A stretch of 64,000 nucleotides of DNA from Achromobacter xylosoxidans (GTDB lineage: Bacteria; Pseudomonadota; Gammaproteobacteria; Burkholderiales; Burkholderiaceae_B): NCBI RefSeq assembly GCF_014490035.1, contig NZ_CP061008.1, positions 3,596,001 to 3,660,000 on the forward strand, in the 5' to 3' direction. Below the pieces are notes generated by a model. The model was not told the DNA's origin, did no database searches, and was given only the letters and a program-made list of their open reading frames with translations. A program made the translations under genes and the position numbers. Of this stretch, positions 54,889-62,798 are shown piece after piece. Each line of letters starts with the position of its first letter. The first letter of the stretch is position 1.

Positions 54889-54941
54889 ACGCCTTCTCCA
54901 TCAGAGTCGATCGATGCAGTCTAAAATTCGCAATCCTCACC

Positions 54942-54968
54942 TTCAATTGAGTTTTTTTTCAATATGAA
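54942..54968. promoter_or_regulatory. Paired TTCAAT-type sites before the CoA-transferase operon
   Basis: TTCAATTGA (54942-54950) and the palindrome TTCA-ATA-TGAA (54958-54968) lie 16 bp apart in the 120-bp gap between the LysR stop and the CoA-transferase start. They are candidate sites for one of the two upstream LysR proteins. Confidence 0.35.
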
Positions 54969-55008
54969 GGACGGCTTGCCGCCCGGTCCGGACGGGCGAC
55001 GCGCGGCG

Positions 55009-55920
55009 CTACTTGACCGGAAATTTCAGCTTGGGCGCGGCGTCCCTGACCATGGCCCAGAAGGCATGCGCGGCAGGCGACAGCTTGCGTTCATTGAGGC
55101 AGGCCAACCCGATCCTGCGCTTGGAAGCGGGGCTGATCTTCCGGTAGACCAGCCCGTCGTAGGCCTGCGGCAGCACCAGCGACGCCAGCACGGAGATGCC
55201 CTGCCCGCGCCGGACGAATTCCAGGATGGACATGATCTGCGAAAGATCGTGCGCGATATGCGGCTTGGCGCCGGCGCGCTCGAACATGCGCGTAATGACA
55301 GGCTGCGAACCGGCGCGCGTCATGATCAGGGGATAGTCGATCAGCTCCTTCACCGCGATCGTCTTGCGCCCGGCCAGCGGATGGCCGGCAGGAAGCACCA
55401 CCATCAGCTCGTCGGTAACGAGCGGCAGCGTGTCGAAATCCGGTTTGGGTAAGGCCACCACGCCGATCTCGATACGCCGTTCGACCAGCGCGCGCTCCAG
55501 TTCCGGGTCCGGCTTCTCGGTAACGAACACATCGACGCCCGGATACCGGGCTTTGAACATCTCCAGCAGCTGCGGCAGGATGTTCAGTGAGGAACTCGCC
55601 CCCAGCGAACCCAGATTCAGCAGACCCGAACGCAAGCCCGCGCTGGCGTTCGCCGTCGCCCGCACGATCTGCAGGGAGGCGAACACGTCCCTGACGTGCG
55701 GCAGGATCTGCTGCCCGGCATAGGTAAGATGCACGCCCGATGCGTTGCGGTCGAGCAAGGGCGCTCCCAGCGTGGCCTCCAGCGTGCGCAGGGCGTGGCT
55801 GGTGGCCGAGGGCGTCATCCCCAGCCGCGCGCCCGCGCCCGCGATGCTGTCGGCGGAGGCCAGCGCCAGCAGCAGTTCCAGTTGCCTGAGGGAGAGGGAT
55901 TTCGCGGCCTGATCCGGCAT
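55009..55920 (-). CDS. LysR-family transcriptional regulator
   Basis: A 303-residue LysR protein: helix-turn-helix in residues 15-60 (SIAGAGARLGMTPSATSHALRTLE, split by its turn) and an effector domain about 90-295. Two ATGs are six bases apart; the downstream one (55920) is used because AAGGAGA lies at a proper distance from it and too close to the first. It starts 18 bp after another LysR gene and precedes the CoA-transferase operon, which it probably controls. Confidence 0.9.
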   Translation of the reverse strand: MPDQAAKSLSLRQLELLLALASADSIAGAGARLGMTPSATSHALRTLEATLGAPLLDRNASGVHLTYAGQQILPHVRDVFASLQIVRATANASAGLRSGLLNLGSLGASSSLNILPQLLEMFKARYPGVDVFVTEKPDPELERALVERRIEIGVVALPKPDFDTLPLVTDELMVVLPAGHPLAGRKTIAVKELIDYPLIMTRAGSQPVITRMFERAGAKPHIAHDLSQIMSILEFVRRGQGISVLASLVLPQAYDGLVYRKISPASKRRIGLACLNERKLSPAAHAFWAMVRDAAPKLKFPVK

Positions 55921-55938
55921 GGTCATGTCTCCTTGCTG

Positions 55939-56820
55939 CTAACCGGCCAGCGCCTGCGCCAGCCCCAACGCCCGCGCCAGGAACGCCGACGTGTCATCCT
56001 TGCGGTAGCTGACGATCACCGGCGACACGAAGGTATCGGCATCGATCGCCACGTGCGCCACATCCTGCCGCTGCAAGCGCTGCACCGACGCCGGCACCAC
56101 CGTCACGCCCAGCCCCGCCGCCACCAGGCCGATGGCGGTCTGAAGTTCGTTGGCTTCCTGCACCACCTGCGGCGCATGTCCCGCTGCACGGAACAGGCCT
56201 AACACATGGTCGGAGAAGTTCGGCCGCGGGCGCGCCGGATACAGCACGAAAGGTTCGCGCGCCAGGCGTTCGACGGACACGCGCCGCAGCCGCGCGATCG
56301 GATGGCCCAGCGGCACCGCGGCCATCAGCGCTTCGGTCATCAGCACCCGCCGCTCGATGGCGGGATCGTCGAACAGGATGCGGCCTATGCCCAGGTCGAT
56401 GCGGCCGGCCTTGAGCGCTTCCAGCTGCGGCAAGGTGGTCATTTCCGTGAGACCCACCTCGACCTGCGGGTCGGCGTTGCGCAGCTGCCGGATCAGCTCG
56501 GGCACGAAGCCGTACAGGGATGACGGCACAAAGCCTATGCCGAACCAGCGCCGCTGGGTCTGCCCCAGCCGGCGCGTGCCTTCCAGCACCTCTTCCAGGC
56601 GCGCGGTCAGCAGGCGCGATTGCTCCAGCAGGAAGCGGCCCGCTTCCGTCAGACGCAGCGCCCGCGTGGTGCGTTCGAACAGCTGCACACCGAGTTCTTC
56701 CTCGAACAGGCGGATCTGGCGGCTGAGGGGCGGTTGGGCCATGTGCAGCCGGGCGGCCGCGCGGGTGAAGCTGCCTTCCTCCGCCACGGCCTGGAAATAA
56801 CGCAGTTGCCTCAGTTGCAT
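55939..56820 (-). CDS. LysR-family regulator, CatR/BenM-like
   Basis: A 293-residue LysR protein whose opening MQLRQLRYFQAVAEEGSFTR and RLHMAQPPLSRQI are typical of the CatR/BenM/CbnR branch, which responds to cis,cis-muconate or related acids. Effector domain about 90-285. The start fits the family; an upstream in-frame extension of 26 codons does not. It is divergent from a Bug gene, with an ATAC-N7-GTAT box 15 bp from its own start, and lies in tandem with the next LysR gene. Confidence 0.92.
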   Translation of the reverse strand: MQLRQLRYFQAVAEEGSFTRAAARLHMAQPPLSRQIRLFEEELGVQLFERTTRALRLTEAGRFLLEQSRLLTARLEEVLEGTRRLGQTQRRWFGIGFVPSSLYGFVPELIRQLRNADPQVEVGLTEMTTLPQLEALKAGRIDLGIGRILFDDPAIERRVLMTEALMAAVPLGHPIARLRRVSVERLAREPFVLYPARPRPNFSDHVLGLFRAAGHAPQVVQEANELQTAIGLVAAGLGVTVVPASVQRLQRQDVAHVAIDADTFVSPVIVSYRKDDTSAFLARALGLAQALAG

Positions 56821-56835
56821 GGCATGGCTCCATAC

Positions 56836-56850
56836 ATACCATAAAGGTAT
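56836..56850. promoter_or_regulatory. CatR/BenM-type box ATACC-N5-GGTAT
   Basis: This perfect inverted repeat matches the ATAC-N7-GTAT consensus of the CatM/BenM branch of LysR proteins, the same branch as the adjacent regulator. It lies in the 195-bp gap to the Bug gene, near the LysR start. Confidence 0.6.
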
Positions 56851-56936
56851 CAATCGGAACCCATATAGTCTTGGACTCGCAGGGAAAACGCAAGCCATAC
56901 TGAACCGTCGCGCAAGCCTGCACTTTGAAAGTATGA

Positions 56937-56961
56937 ATCCCGGGAGTTACCTGCCCGGGAT
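56937..56961. promoter_or_regulatory. ATCCCGGG-N9-CCCGGGAT inverted repeat upstream of Bug gene
   Basis: A perfect 8-bp inverted repeat 54 bp before the Bug start. It could be an operator or a leader hairpin; there is no U-run. Confidence 0.35.
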
Positions 56962-57015
56962 CCTTGGGCCAAAGGCGCGCGGCAACACAATAATTCCAGC
57001 ATTACGGAGACCATC

Positions 57016-58002
57016 ATGCGCTTGCGCCCTGTATTCAAACGAATCGCCCTGGCCTGTGCCGGCCTGGCGCTGCTGGGCGGCGCGTCCGCAACGCTGGCCC
57101 AGACGTACCCGGACCACCCGGTCAAATGGATCGTTCCCTTCCCGCCCGGCGGCGCGATGGACAGCATCGCCCGCACCCTGGGCGAATCCATGGGCAAGCA
57201 GCTCAACACCACCTTCATCGTGGAGAACCGCGCCGGCGCGGGCGGCAATATCGGCGCGGCCAGCGTGGCCCGCGCCAAGCCCGACGGCTACACCATCCTG
57301 ATCGTCGCCAACGGCATGGCCGTCAACCCGGCCCTGTACAAGGACCTGAACTACGACCCGATCAAGGATTTCGCCCCGATCTCGCTGCTGGCCGTGGTGC
57401 CGAACGTGCTGGTCACCAATCCCGCGCGCACCGGCGCCACCAGCGTGCAGGACGTCATTGCCAAGGCAAAGGCGCAGCCCAACCACTACACCTACGCCTC
57501 GGCCGGCGTGGGCACCTCCATCCATCTGGCGGGCGAACTGTTCCTGTCCATGGCCCAGGTGGATATGCTGCACGTGCCCTACAAAGGCAGCGGCCCCGCC
57601 GTCGCCGACCTGCTGGGCGGACAGGTGGACTACATGTTCGACAGCATCACCTCCGCCAAGCCGCACATCGAAGCCGGCAAGCTGCGGGCGCTGGCAGTGA
57701 CCACCAGCAAGCGCTCGGCCGCCCTGCCCGACGTGCCCACCGTCGCGGAAAGCGGCCTGCCCGGCTACGAATTGATGCCCTGGTTCGCGGCCTTCGCCCC
57801 CGCCGGCACGCCGCCCGAGGTGGTTGCGAAACTGAACGCCGCGATGCGCGCATCGCTGAACGACGCCAAGGTGCGCGCCACGCTGGACTCCATCGGCGCC
57901 GAGCCCATCGGCGGCACGCCGGATGAACTGCGCGACCACCTGGCGCGCGAGACCGCGCAATGGAAGACGCTGGTGAAGGAACGCAACATCAAGATCAATT
58001 GA
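57016..58002 (+). CDS. Bug-family substrate-binding protein
   Basis: A 328-residue receptor with a signal peptide (about 1-27, ending ATLAQ), ligand loop VPFPPGGAMD and blocks ENRAGAGGNIG and VPYKGSGP. A GGAGA site precedes the ATG. Divergent from the CatR-type LysR gene, with its box between them, so uptake of an aromatic or dicarboxylic acid under LysR control is plausible. It converges on the GntR gene. Confidence 0.92.
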   Translation: MRLRPVFKRIALACAGLALLGGASATLAQTYPDHPVKWIVPFPPGGAMDSIARTLGESMGKQLNTTFIVENRAGAGGNIGAASVARAKPDGYTILIVANGMAVNPALYKDLNYDPIKDFAPISLLAVVPNVLVTNPARTGATSVQDVIAKAKAQPNHYTYASAGVGTSIHLAGELFLSMAQVDMLHVPYKGSGPAVADLLGGQVDYMFDSITSAKPHIEAGKLRALAVTTSKRSAALPDVPTVAESGLPGYELMPWFAAFAPAGTPPEVVAKLNAAMRASLNDAKVRATLDSIGAEPIGGTPDELRDHLARETAQWKTLVKERNIKIN

Positions 58003-58037
58003 GGCCAGCGCGGCTGCGGCACGCTGGAGCTGGACGT

Positions 58038-58766
58038 CTAGGCGGGTTCCTGCAAGGCCGACGCATCCAGCAGATGATCGACGATGGCGAGTATCTGCTC
58101 GGCGGCTTCGCCGATATGCCGCTCCAGCGCGGCTTCGGCGTCTTCGGCCCGGCCCTGCCGGGCGAGCGCGATCAGTTCGCTGTGCTCGTCGTGGGCCTGC
58201 TGGCGGATCGGCGCGTTGACGATCTGGAAGCGGAAATAGCGTTCGGATTTTTCGTGCAGCGCGCGCACCATGGCCAGCGCGGCGGGCCGTTGCGCCGAAC
58301 GGTACAGCAGTTCGTGCAGCTGCCAGTTCAGGCGCCCCCATTGCTCGGGCTCGGCCGTGTCCATCTGCGCCACCACCTGGCTCGCCAGCTCCAGGTCCTG
58401 GGGCTCGCGCTGCTGCACGGCCACGCGTAGCAGCCATGGCTCCAGCCGCAGCCGGATGTCGAAGAACTCCTGCACCTCGGCGCGCGACAGCATGGAGACG
58501 TAGGCGCCGCGATGCGGAATCATGTCGATCAGCCCTTCGGCGCTGAGCTGGCGGATAGCCTCGCGCACAGGCAGCCGGCTCACCCCCAGTTCCTCGGCGA
58601 ACAATTCCTGGCGCAGCGCCGAGCCAGGAGGAAGCGCGCCGGACAGGATGCGGTCGCGCAATTCGTCGACCACCAGTTCGACGGCGGTCTTGCGCACCAG
58701 GCGGCCGGGGCTGGCGGCCTGGGAACGGGACGGGTTGGAAGCGGAAAGCGGCGAATTCTGTGACAT
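58038..58766 (-). CDS. GntR-family (FadR-type) transcriptional regulator
   Basis: A 242-residue regulator. The winged helix (about 22-90) contains LRDRILSGALPPGSALRQ and ELGVSRLPVREAIRQL. The FCD effector domain (about 100-235) has an Asp/His metal set (HELLYRS, HDEHSELI, LERHIGE). AGGCAGG precedes the ATG. It is divergent from the DHDPS-family/Bug operon, and two TTGGAT-N5-ATCCA(A/G) palindromes lie between them; it probably represses that operon until a sugar-acid derivative binds. Confidence 0.92.
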   Translation of the reverse strand: MSQNSPLSASNPSRSQAASPGRLVRKTAVELVVDELRDRILSGALPPGSALRQELFAEELGVSRLPVREAIRQLSAEGLIDMIPHRGAYVSMLSRAEVQEFFDIRLRLEPWLLRVAVQQREPQDLELASQVVAQMDTAEPEQWGRLNWQLHELLYRSAQRPAALAMVRALHEKSERYFRFQIVNAPIRQQAHDEHSELIALARQGRAEDAEAALERHIGEAAEQILAIVDHLLDASALQEPA

Positions 58767-58891
58767 GAAACCTGCCTGGTTGCACCGTGCGGCGGGAGCG
58801 GCACGGGAGGGACTACGCGGAACCCGCGCCGCCATGCCCAGGAAAACCCCGAGAGACAGCCGATAGCCACAGCCCTTTTAATGTGAGTATA

Positions 58892-58908
58892 TTGGATCCA
58901 TGATCCAG
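58892..58908. promoter_or_regulatory. GntR operator copy 1 (TTGGAT-N5-ATCCAG)
   Basis: An almost perfect inverted repeat of the same form as copy 2, 126 bp before the GntR start. The spacer is CCATG. Confidence 0.6.
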
Positions 58909-58974
58909 TTCAAACCGCCGCCCGCCAGGGCGACGGACCGAGGCCCGAGCCTCGTTTTTTTAAGCCCCATATTT

Positions 58975-58991
58975 TTGGATCCAATATCCAA
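58975..58991. promoter_or_regulatory. GntR operator copy 2 (TTGGAT-N5-ATCCAA)
   Basis: A perfect 6-bp inverted repeat with spacer CCAAT, 55 bp before the DHDPS-family start. Its centre is 83 bp, about eight helical turns, from copy 1, so both could be bound on one DNA face. Confidence 0.65.
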
Positions 58992-59045
58992 TAACCATCA
59001 TCCAGCCGGATTGCTTCGGCTGGACCACGCATCAGGAGCCGCAGC

Positions 59046-59948
59046 ATGAGCATTCAATGGCAAGGCGTATTCCCCGCCGTCACCACCAAGCTGAAACCCG
59101 ATTTTTCGCTGGACCTGGAGGCCATCCGCCTGGGACTGGAACGCCTGATCGAGAACGGCGTGGGCGGCGTCGTGATGATGGGCATGGTGGGCGAAAACGC
59201 CCAGCTCTCGCCCGAAGAGAAGCTGCAGGTGCTGCGCACCGCCGTGGACACCGTGCGCGGCCGGGTGCCGGTGATTTCTGGCGTGGCGGAAACCGGCACC
59301 GCCCGCGCCGCCGCCTTCGCGCAGGAAGCCGCGCGCATTGGCGTGAACGGCCTGATGGTGTTTCCCGGCCTGACCTACAAGTCCGACGGCCGCGAGACCG
59401 TGGCCTTCTATCGCGAAGTGGCGCGCGCCAGCGCCCTGCCCATCCTGCTCTACAACAACCCGCGCGGCTACGGCGTGGACCTGACGCCGGACCTGGTGGC
59501 CGAGCTGCTGGAAGAGCCGACCATCGTCGCCATCAAGGAGGAGTCCTACGACACCACCCGCGTCACCGACCTGATCACGCGCTTCGGCGACCGCCTTGCC
59601 GTGGTCTGCGGCGTGGACGACCTGATCCTGGAAAGCGCCGCGCTGGGCGTGACGGCCTGGGTATCCGGCATGGCCAACGCCGTGCCCAAGGCTTCGGTGG
59701 ACCTGCTGAAGCTGGCCGTCGAAGGCGATTTCGTGCGGGCCCGCAAGCTCTATGCCGCGTTGACGCCGCTGTTCCACCTGGACACCGTGGTCAAGCTGGT
59801 GCAGCACATCAAGCTGGCCGAACACCTGATCACCGGCAGCGCCGAAACCGTCAAGCCGCCGCGCCTGGACCTGGCCGGGGCCGAACGCGAACGCACCATC
59901 GCCATCACCAAACAGACGCTCGCGGATCTTTCCGCCCTGGGCTACTGA
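59046..59948 (+). CDS. DHDPS/NAL-superfamily aldolase or dehydratase
   Basis: A 300-residue barrel enzyme. The Schiff-base lysine is Lys164 (VAIKEESYD) and the catalytic tyrosine is Tyr136 (LLYNNPRGYG). The substrate loop reads GMVGEN (46-51) where true DHDPS has GTTGE, so it is a catabolic relative: 2-keto-3-deoxy-acid aldolase, dehydratase, or a hydroxyproline-pathway deaminase. AGGAG precedes the ATG. It leads a Bug gene by 16 bp and is divergent from a GntR gene; a dehydratase and RraA-like aldolase lie 2-4 kb away. Confidence 0.88.
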   Translation: MSIQWQGVFPAVTTKLKPDFSLDLEAIRLGLERLIENGVGGVVMMGMVGENAQLSPEEKLQVLRTAVDTVRGRVPVISGVAETGTARAAAFAQEAARIGVNGLMVFPGLTYKSDGRETVAFYREVARASALPILLYNNPRGYGVDLTPDLVAELLEEPTIVAIKEESYDTTRVTDLITRFGDRLAVVCGVDDLILESAALGVTAWVSGMANAVPKASVDLLKLAVEGDFVRARKLYAALTPLFHLDTVVKLVQHIKLAEHLITGSAETVKPPRLDLAGAERERTIAITKQTLADLSALGY

Positions 59949-59964
59949 TACCGGAGCCGCCACC

Positions 59965-60930
59965 ATGCGCCCCTACCGCCTGTCCGCGCTGGCCCTCAGC
60001 GCCCTGTCCGCAGTTTCCGTCCTGTCCGCCGCGCATGCCGCGGACTACCCCGCCCGCTCGATGGAACTGGTGGTCGCCTACCAGCCCGGCGGCGGCAGCG
60101 ACAACACCGCGCGCGCCATCGCCGAGGCGGTGCGCCCGCCCCTGCTGGCGCAGCCCACGGTGGTGATCAACAAGCCGGGCGCCAGCGGCTCCATCGGCTG
60201 GGCCTACGTGGCCAACGCGCAGCCCGACGGCTACAAGCTGGTGTTGATGACGCCCGAAATGCTGGTGGTGCCCCTGATGGGCATAGGCAAGACCACGGTG
60301 GGCGACTTCCAGCCCATCGCCCGCTTCACCGACGATCCCTCATCGGTCACGGTGCGCGCCGACGCGCCCTGGAAGACGGTGGAGGAATTCCTGGCGGACG
60401 CCAGGAAGAATCCCGAACGCGTCGCCGTGTCCAATGCCGGCATCGGCACGGTGCCGCACATGGCGGCGGCGGCGCTGGGCGAACAGGCCGGCGTGAAGTT
60501 CGTGCACGTGCCTTACCAGGGGTCGGCCCCGGCCATCATGGGCCTCCTGGCGGGCGATGTGCAAGCCACCACGGTCGCCTACGCCGAACTGCAGCAGCAC
60601 GTCGAGACCGGCAAGCTGCGCACCCTGGCGGTCATGGCGCCCAAGCGCCTGGACAACCTGCCCTCTGTCCCGACCATGAAGGAGAAAGGCGCGGACCTGC
60701 AGTTCAGCGTCTGGCGCGGCATCGGCCTGCCCAAGGCCACGCCCGCCGACGCGGTCGAGAAATGGCGGGCCGCGGCCCGCCAGGTGGCGCAATCGCAGGA
60801 CTTCCAGGCCTTGATGCGCAAGCAGAACCTGACGCCCTCCTACGCCGACCTGCCGCAATTCACGGCCGACGTGGCGCGCCAGGAAGAGGCGTTCAAGGCC
60901 TTGGTGCCCAAGCTCAATCTGAAGCCCTGA
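59965..60930 (+). CDS. Bug-family substrate-binding protein
   Basis: A 321-residue receptor with signal peptide (about 1-25, ending SAAHA), ligand loop VAYQPGGGSDN and blocks NKPGASGSIG and VPYQGSAP. It follows the DHDPS-family gene by 16 bp behind a GGAG site, so both respond to the same GntR regulator. The ligand is probably a sugar acid or a precursor of the enzyme's substrate. Confidence 0.92.
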   Translation: MRPYRLSALALSALSAVSVLSAAHAADYPARSMELVVAYQPGGGSDNTARAIAEAVRPPLLAQPTVVINKPGASGSIGWAYVANAQPDGYKLVLMTPEMLVVPLMGIGKTTVGDFQPIARFTDDPSSVTVRADAPWKTVEEFLADARKNPERVAVSNAGIGTVPHMAAAALGEQAGVKFVHVPYQGSAPAIMGLLAGDVQATTVAYAELQQHVETGKLRTLAVMAPKRLDNLPSVPTMKEKGADLQFSVWRGIGLPKATPADAVEKWRAAARQVAQSQDFQALMRKQNLTPSYADLPQFTADVARQEEAFKALVPKLNLKP

Positions 60931-60950
60931 ACGCGTAGCCCTGAACGGCG

Positions 60951-60969
60951 GCGGGCGCGCCACGCCCGC
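60951..60969. terminator. GC hairpin between convergent Bug genes
   Basis: GCGGGCG-CGCCA-CGCCCGC lies between the ends of two convergent Bug genes. It has no U-run, so termination would be weak or Rho-assisted. Confidence 0.35.
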
Positions 60970-60982
60970 TCGCCCGATCCGC

Positions 60983-61972
60983 CTATTCGACCGTCGCGCC
61001 CGACTTCTTCACCACTTCCGCCCAACGCGGGATTTCCGTCGCCATCAGGTCCCGCAGTTGCTCGGGCGTGCTGCCGACCAGTTCCATCCCCATGGTCTTG
61101 CCCAGCTTCTCCTGCACGTCCGGCTCTTTCAGGATCGCTGCGATTTCCTGGGCCAGCTTGTCGAGAATGGGTTTGGGTGTGCCCTTGGGCGCGTATACCG
61201 CCTGCCAGGACGCCATCTGGAAGCCCGGCACGCCGGCCTCCTGCATGGTCGGCACCTCGGGCGCCAGCGCGATGCGGTCCTTGGTGGTCACGGCCAGGAG
61301 CTTGAGCTTGCCGGTCTGCAGCAGGGGCAAGGCCGCCGTCATCTGGTCGAACATGAAGGTCACCGCGCCGGAGGACACGTCCACCATGGCGGGCGGCGTG
61401 CCCTTGTACGGCACGTGCGTGAGCGGCACGCCTATCATGCTGGAAAACAGTTCGCCGGCCAGATGCGTGGAGGTGCCCGCGCCCGAGGACGCGAAGGTGC
61501 GCTTGGACGGGTCGCGCTTCAACAGCGCGATCAGGTCGGCCACCGAATTCACGCCCAGGTTGGGGTCCACCAGCAGCACATTAGGCAGGTAGGCAATCAG
61601 CGAAACCGGCTCGAAGTCCTTGACCGGGTCGTACTTCAGGTTCTTGTACAGGCTGGCGTTGATGGCGTGCGTGCTGATGGTGCCGCCGAACAGGGTGTAG
61701 CCGTCGGGCGGGGCCTTGGCCACATAGGTCGCGCCGATGCCGCCCGCGGCGCCGGGCTTGTTCTCGACGATGACGTTCTGGTGCAGGCGGTCGCCCAGCT
61801 TCTGCGCCAGCACCCGGCCCACCACGTCGGTCGAACCGCCCACGGTGAATGGCACCACATAGGAAATCGGCTTCTGCGCGGGCCAGTCGGCGGCCTGCGC
61901 GGGCGCCGCCAGCGTACCCAGCATGGCGGCGGCCAGCAGCGCGGCCAGCGCGCCGCGTCGTTGCGTGTTCAT
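60983..61972 (-). CDS. Bug-family substrate-binding protein
   Basis: A 329-residue receptor with signal peptide (about 1-27, ending APAQA), ligand loop VVPFTVGGSTD (the common PGG is VGG) and blocks ENKPGAAGGIG and VPYKGTPP. AGGAGA precedes the ATG. It is the last gene of a dehydratase-RraA-Bug operon, so a sugar acid or hydroxy-dicarboxylate ligand is likely. Confidence 0.92.
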   Translation of the reverse strand: MNTQRRGALAALLAAAMLGTLAAPAQAADWPAQKPISYVVPFTVGGSTDVVGRVLAQKLGDRLHQNVIVENKPGAAGGIGATYVAKAPPDGYTLFGGTISTHAINASLYKNLKYDPVKDFEPVSLIAYLPNVLLVDPNLGVNSVADLIALLKRDPSKRTFASSGAGTSTHLAGELFSSMIGVPLTHVPYKGTPPAMVDVSSGAVTFMFDQMTAALPLLQTGKLKLLAVTTKDRIALAPEVPTMQEAGVPGFQMASWQAVYAPKGTPKPILDKLAQEIAAILKEPDVQEKLGKTMGMELVGSTPEQLRDLMATEIPRWAEVVKKSGATVE

Positions 61973-62030
61973 GGTTGTCTCCTGCCTCTTGTTTGGCTTA
62001 TGGGGTTGCCGGCTGCGCCGGCGGCAAGGC

Positions 62031-62750
62031 TCAGCGGCCCTGTTGCTTGCGCCATGCGGCGAACTTGTCCTTGGTGCCGGGGTCCGTGGGCGGATACAGC
62101 CCCAGGATGGACGCGCCCTGCTGCACCTCGCTGGTCACGAAGTCCTCGAAGGCCGTCATCTCCACGGCTTCGACGGCGATCTCGTCGGCCAGGCTGGCGG
62201 GTATCACCACCACGCCCTCGCGGTCGCCCACGACGATATCGCCCGGCCACACCGCCACATCGCCGCAGCCGATGGGCGCATTGATGTCCAAGGCCTGGTG
62301 CAGGGTCAGGTTGGTGGGCGCCGAAGGCCGCTGGTGATAGGCGGCAAAGCCCAACTCGGCAATCTCGGGCGAATCGCGGAAGCCGCCGTCCGTGACCACC
62401 CCAGCCACGCCGCGCTTCATCAGCCGCGTCACCAGGATGGAGCCGGCGGAAGCCGCGCGCGCGTCCTTGCGGCTGTCCATGACCAGCACCGCGCCTTCCG
62501 GGCAGGTCTCGACCGCAACGCGCTGCGGATGGGCGCGGTCCTCGAACACCTTGATGGTATTCAGGTCCTCGCGCGCGGGGATGTAGCGCAGCGTAAACGC
62601 CGGGCCGACCATATTGGGCAGCGTGGCGTTCAGCGGACGCACGTCCTGGATGAACTGGTTGCGCAGGCCGCGCTTGAACAAGGCCGTGCACAGGGTGGCG
62701 GTGCTGACGCCGGCCAGGCGGGCGCGGGTTTCAGGATTCATTTGGGACAC
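62031..62750 (-). CDS. RraA-like aldolase (HMG/CHA aldolase family)
   Basis: A 239-residue protein of the RraA/HMG-aldolase family. The metal/substrate motif is TDGGFRD (about 122-128), where Arg-Asp are the family's catalytic pair. Catabolic members cleave 4-hydroxy-4-methyl-2-oxoglutarate or related 2-oxo acids to pyruvate and another oxo acid, or decarboxylate oxaloacetate. The start is GTG at 62750 with GGAG 5 bp upstream; an ATG three codons later is an alternative. It lies 48 bp after the IlvD/Edd dehydratase. Confidence 0.88.
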   Translation of the reverse strand: MSQMNPETRARLAGVSTATLCTALFKRGLRNQFIQDVRPLNATLPNMVGPAFTLRYIPAREDLNTIKVFEDRAHPQRVAVETCPEGAVLVMDSRKDARAASAGSILVTRLMKRGVAGVVTDGGFRDSPEIAELGFAAYHQRPSAPTNLTLHQALDINAPIGCGDVAVWPGDIVVGDREGVVVIPASLADEIAVEAVEMTAFEDFVTSEVQQGASILGLYPPTDPGTKDKFAAWRKQQGR

Positions 62751-62798
62751 GATGGCTCCGGGGGGGCTGAAGGCAATGGGGTGGGCGCGGATGGCGCG

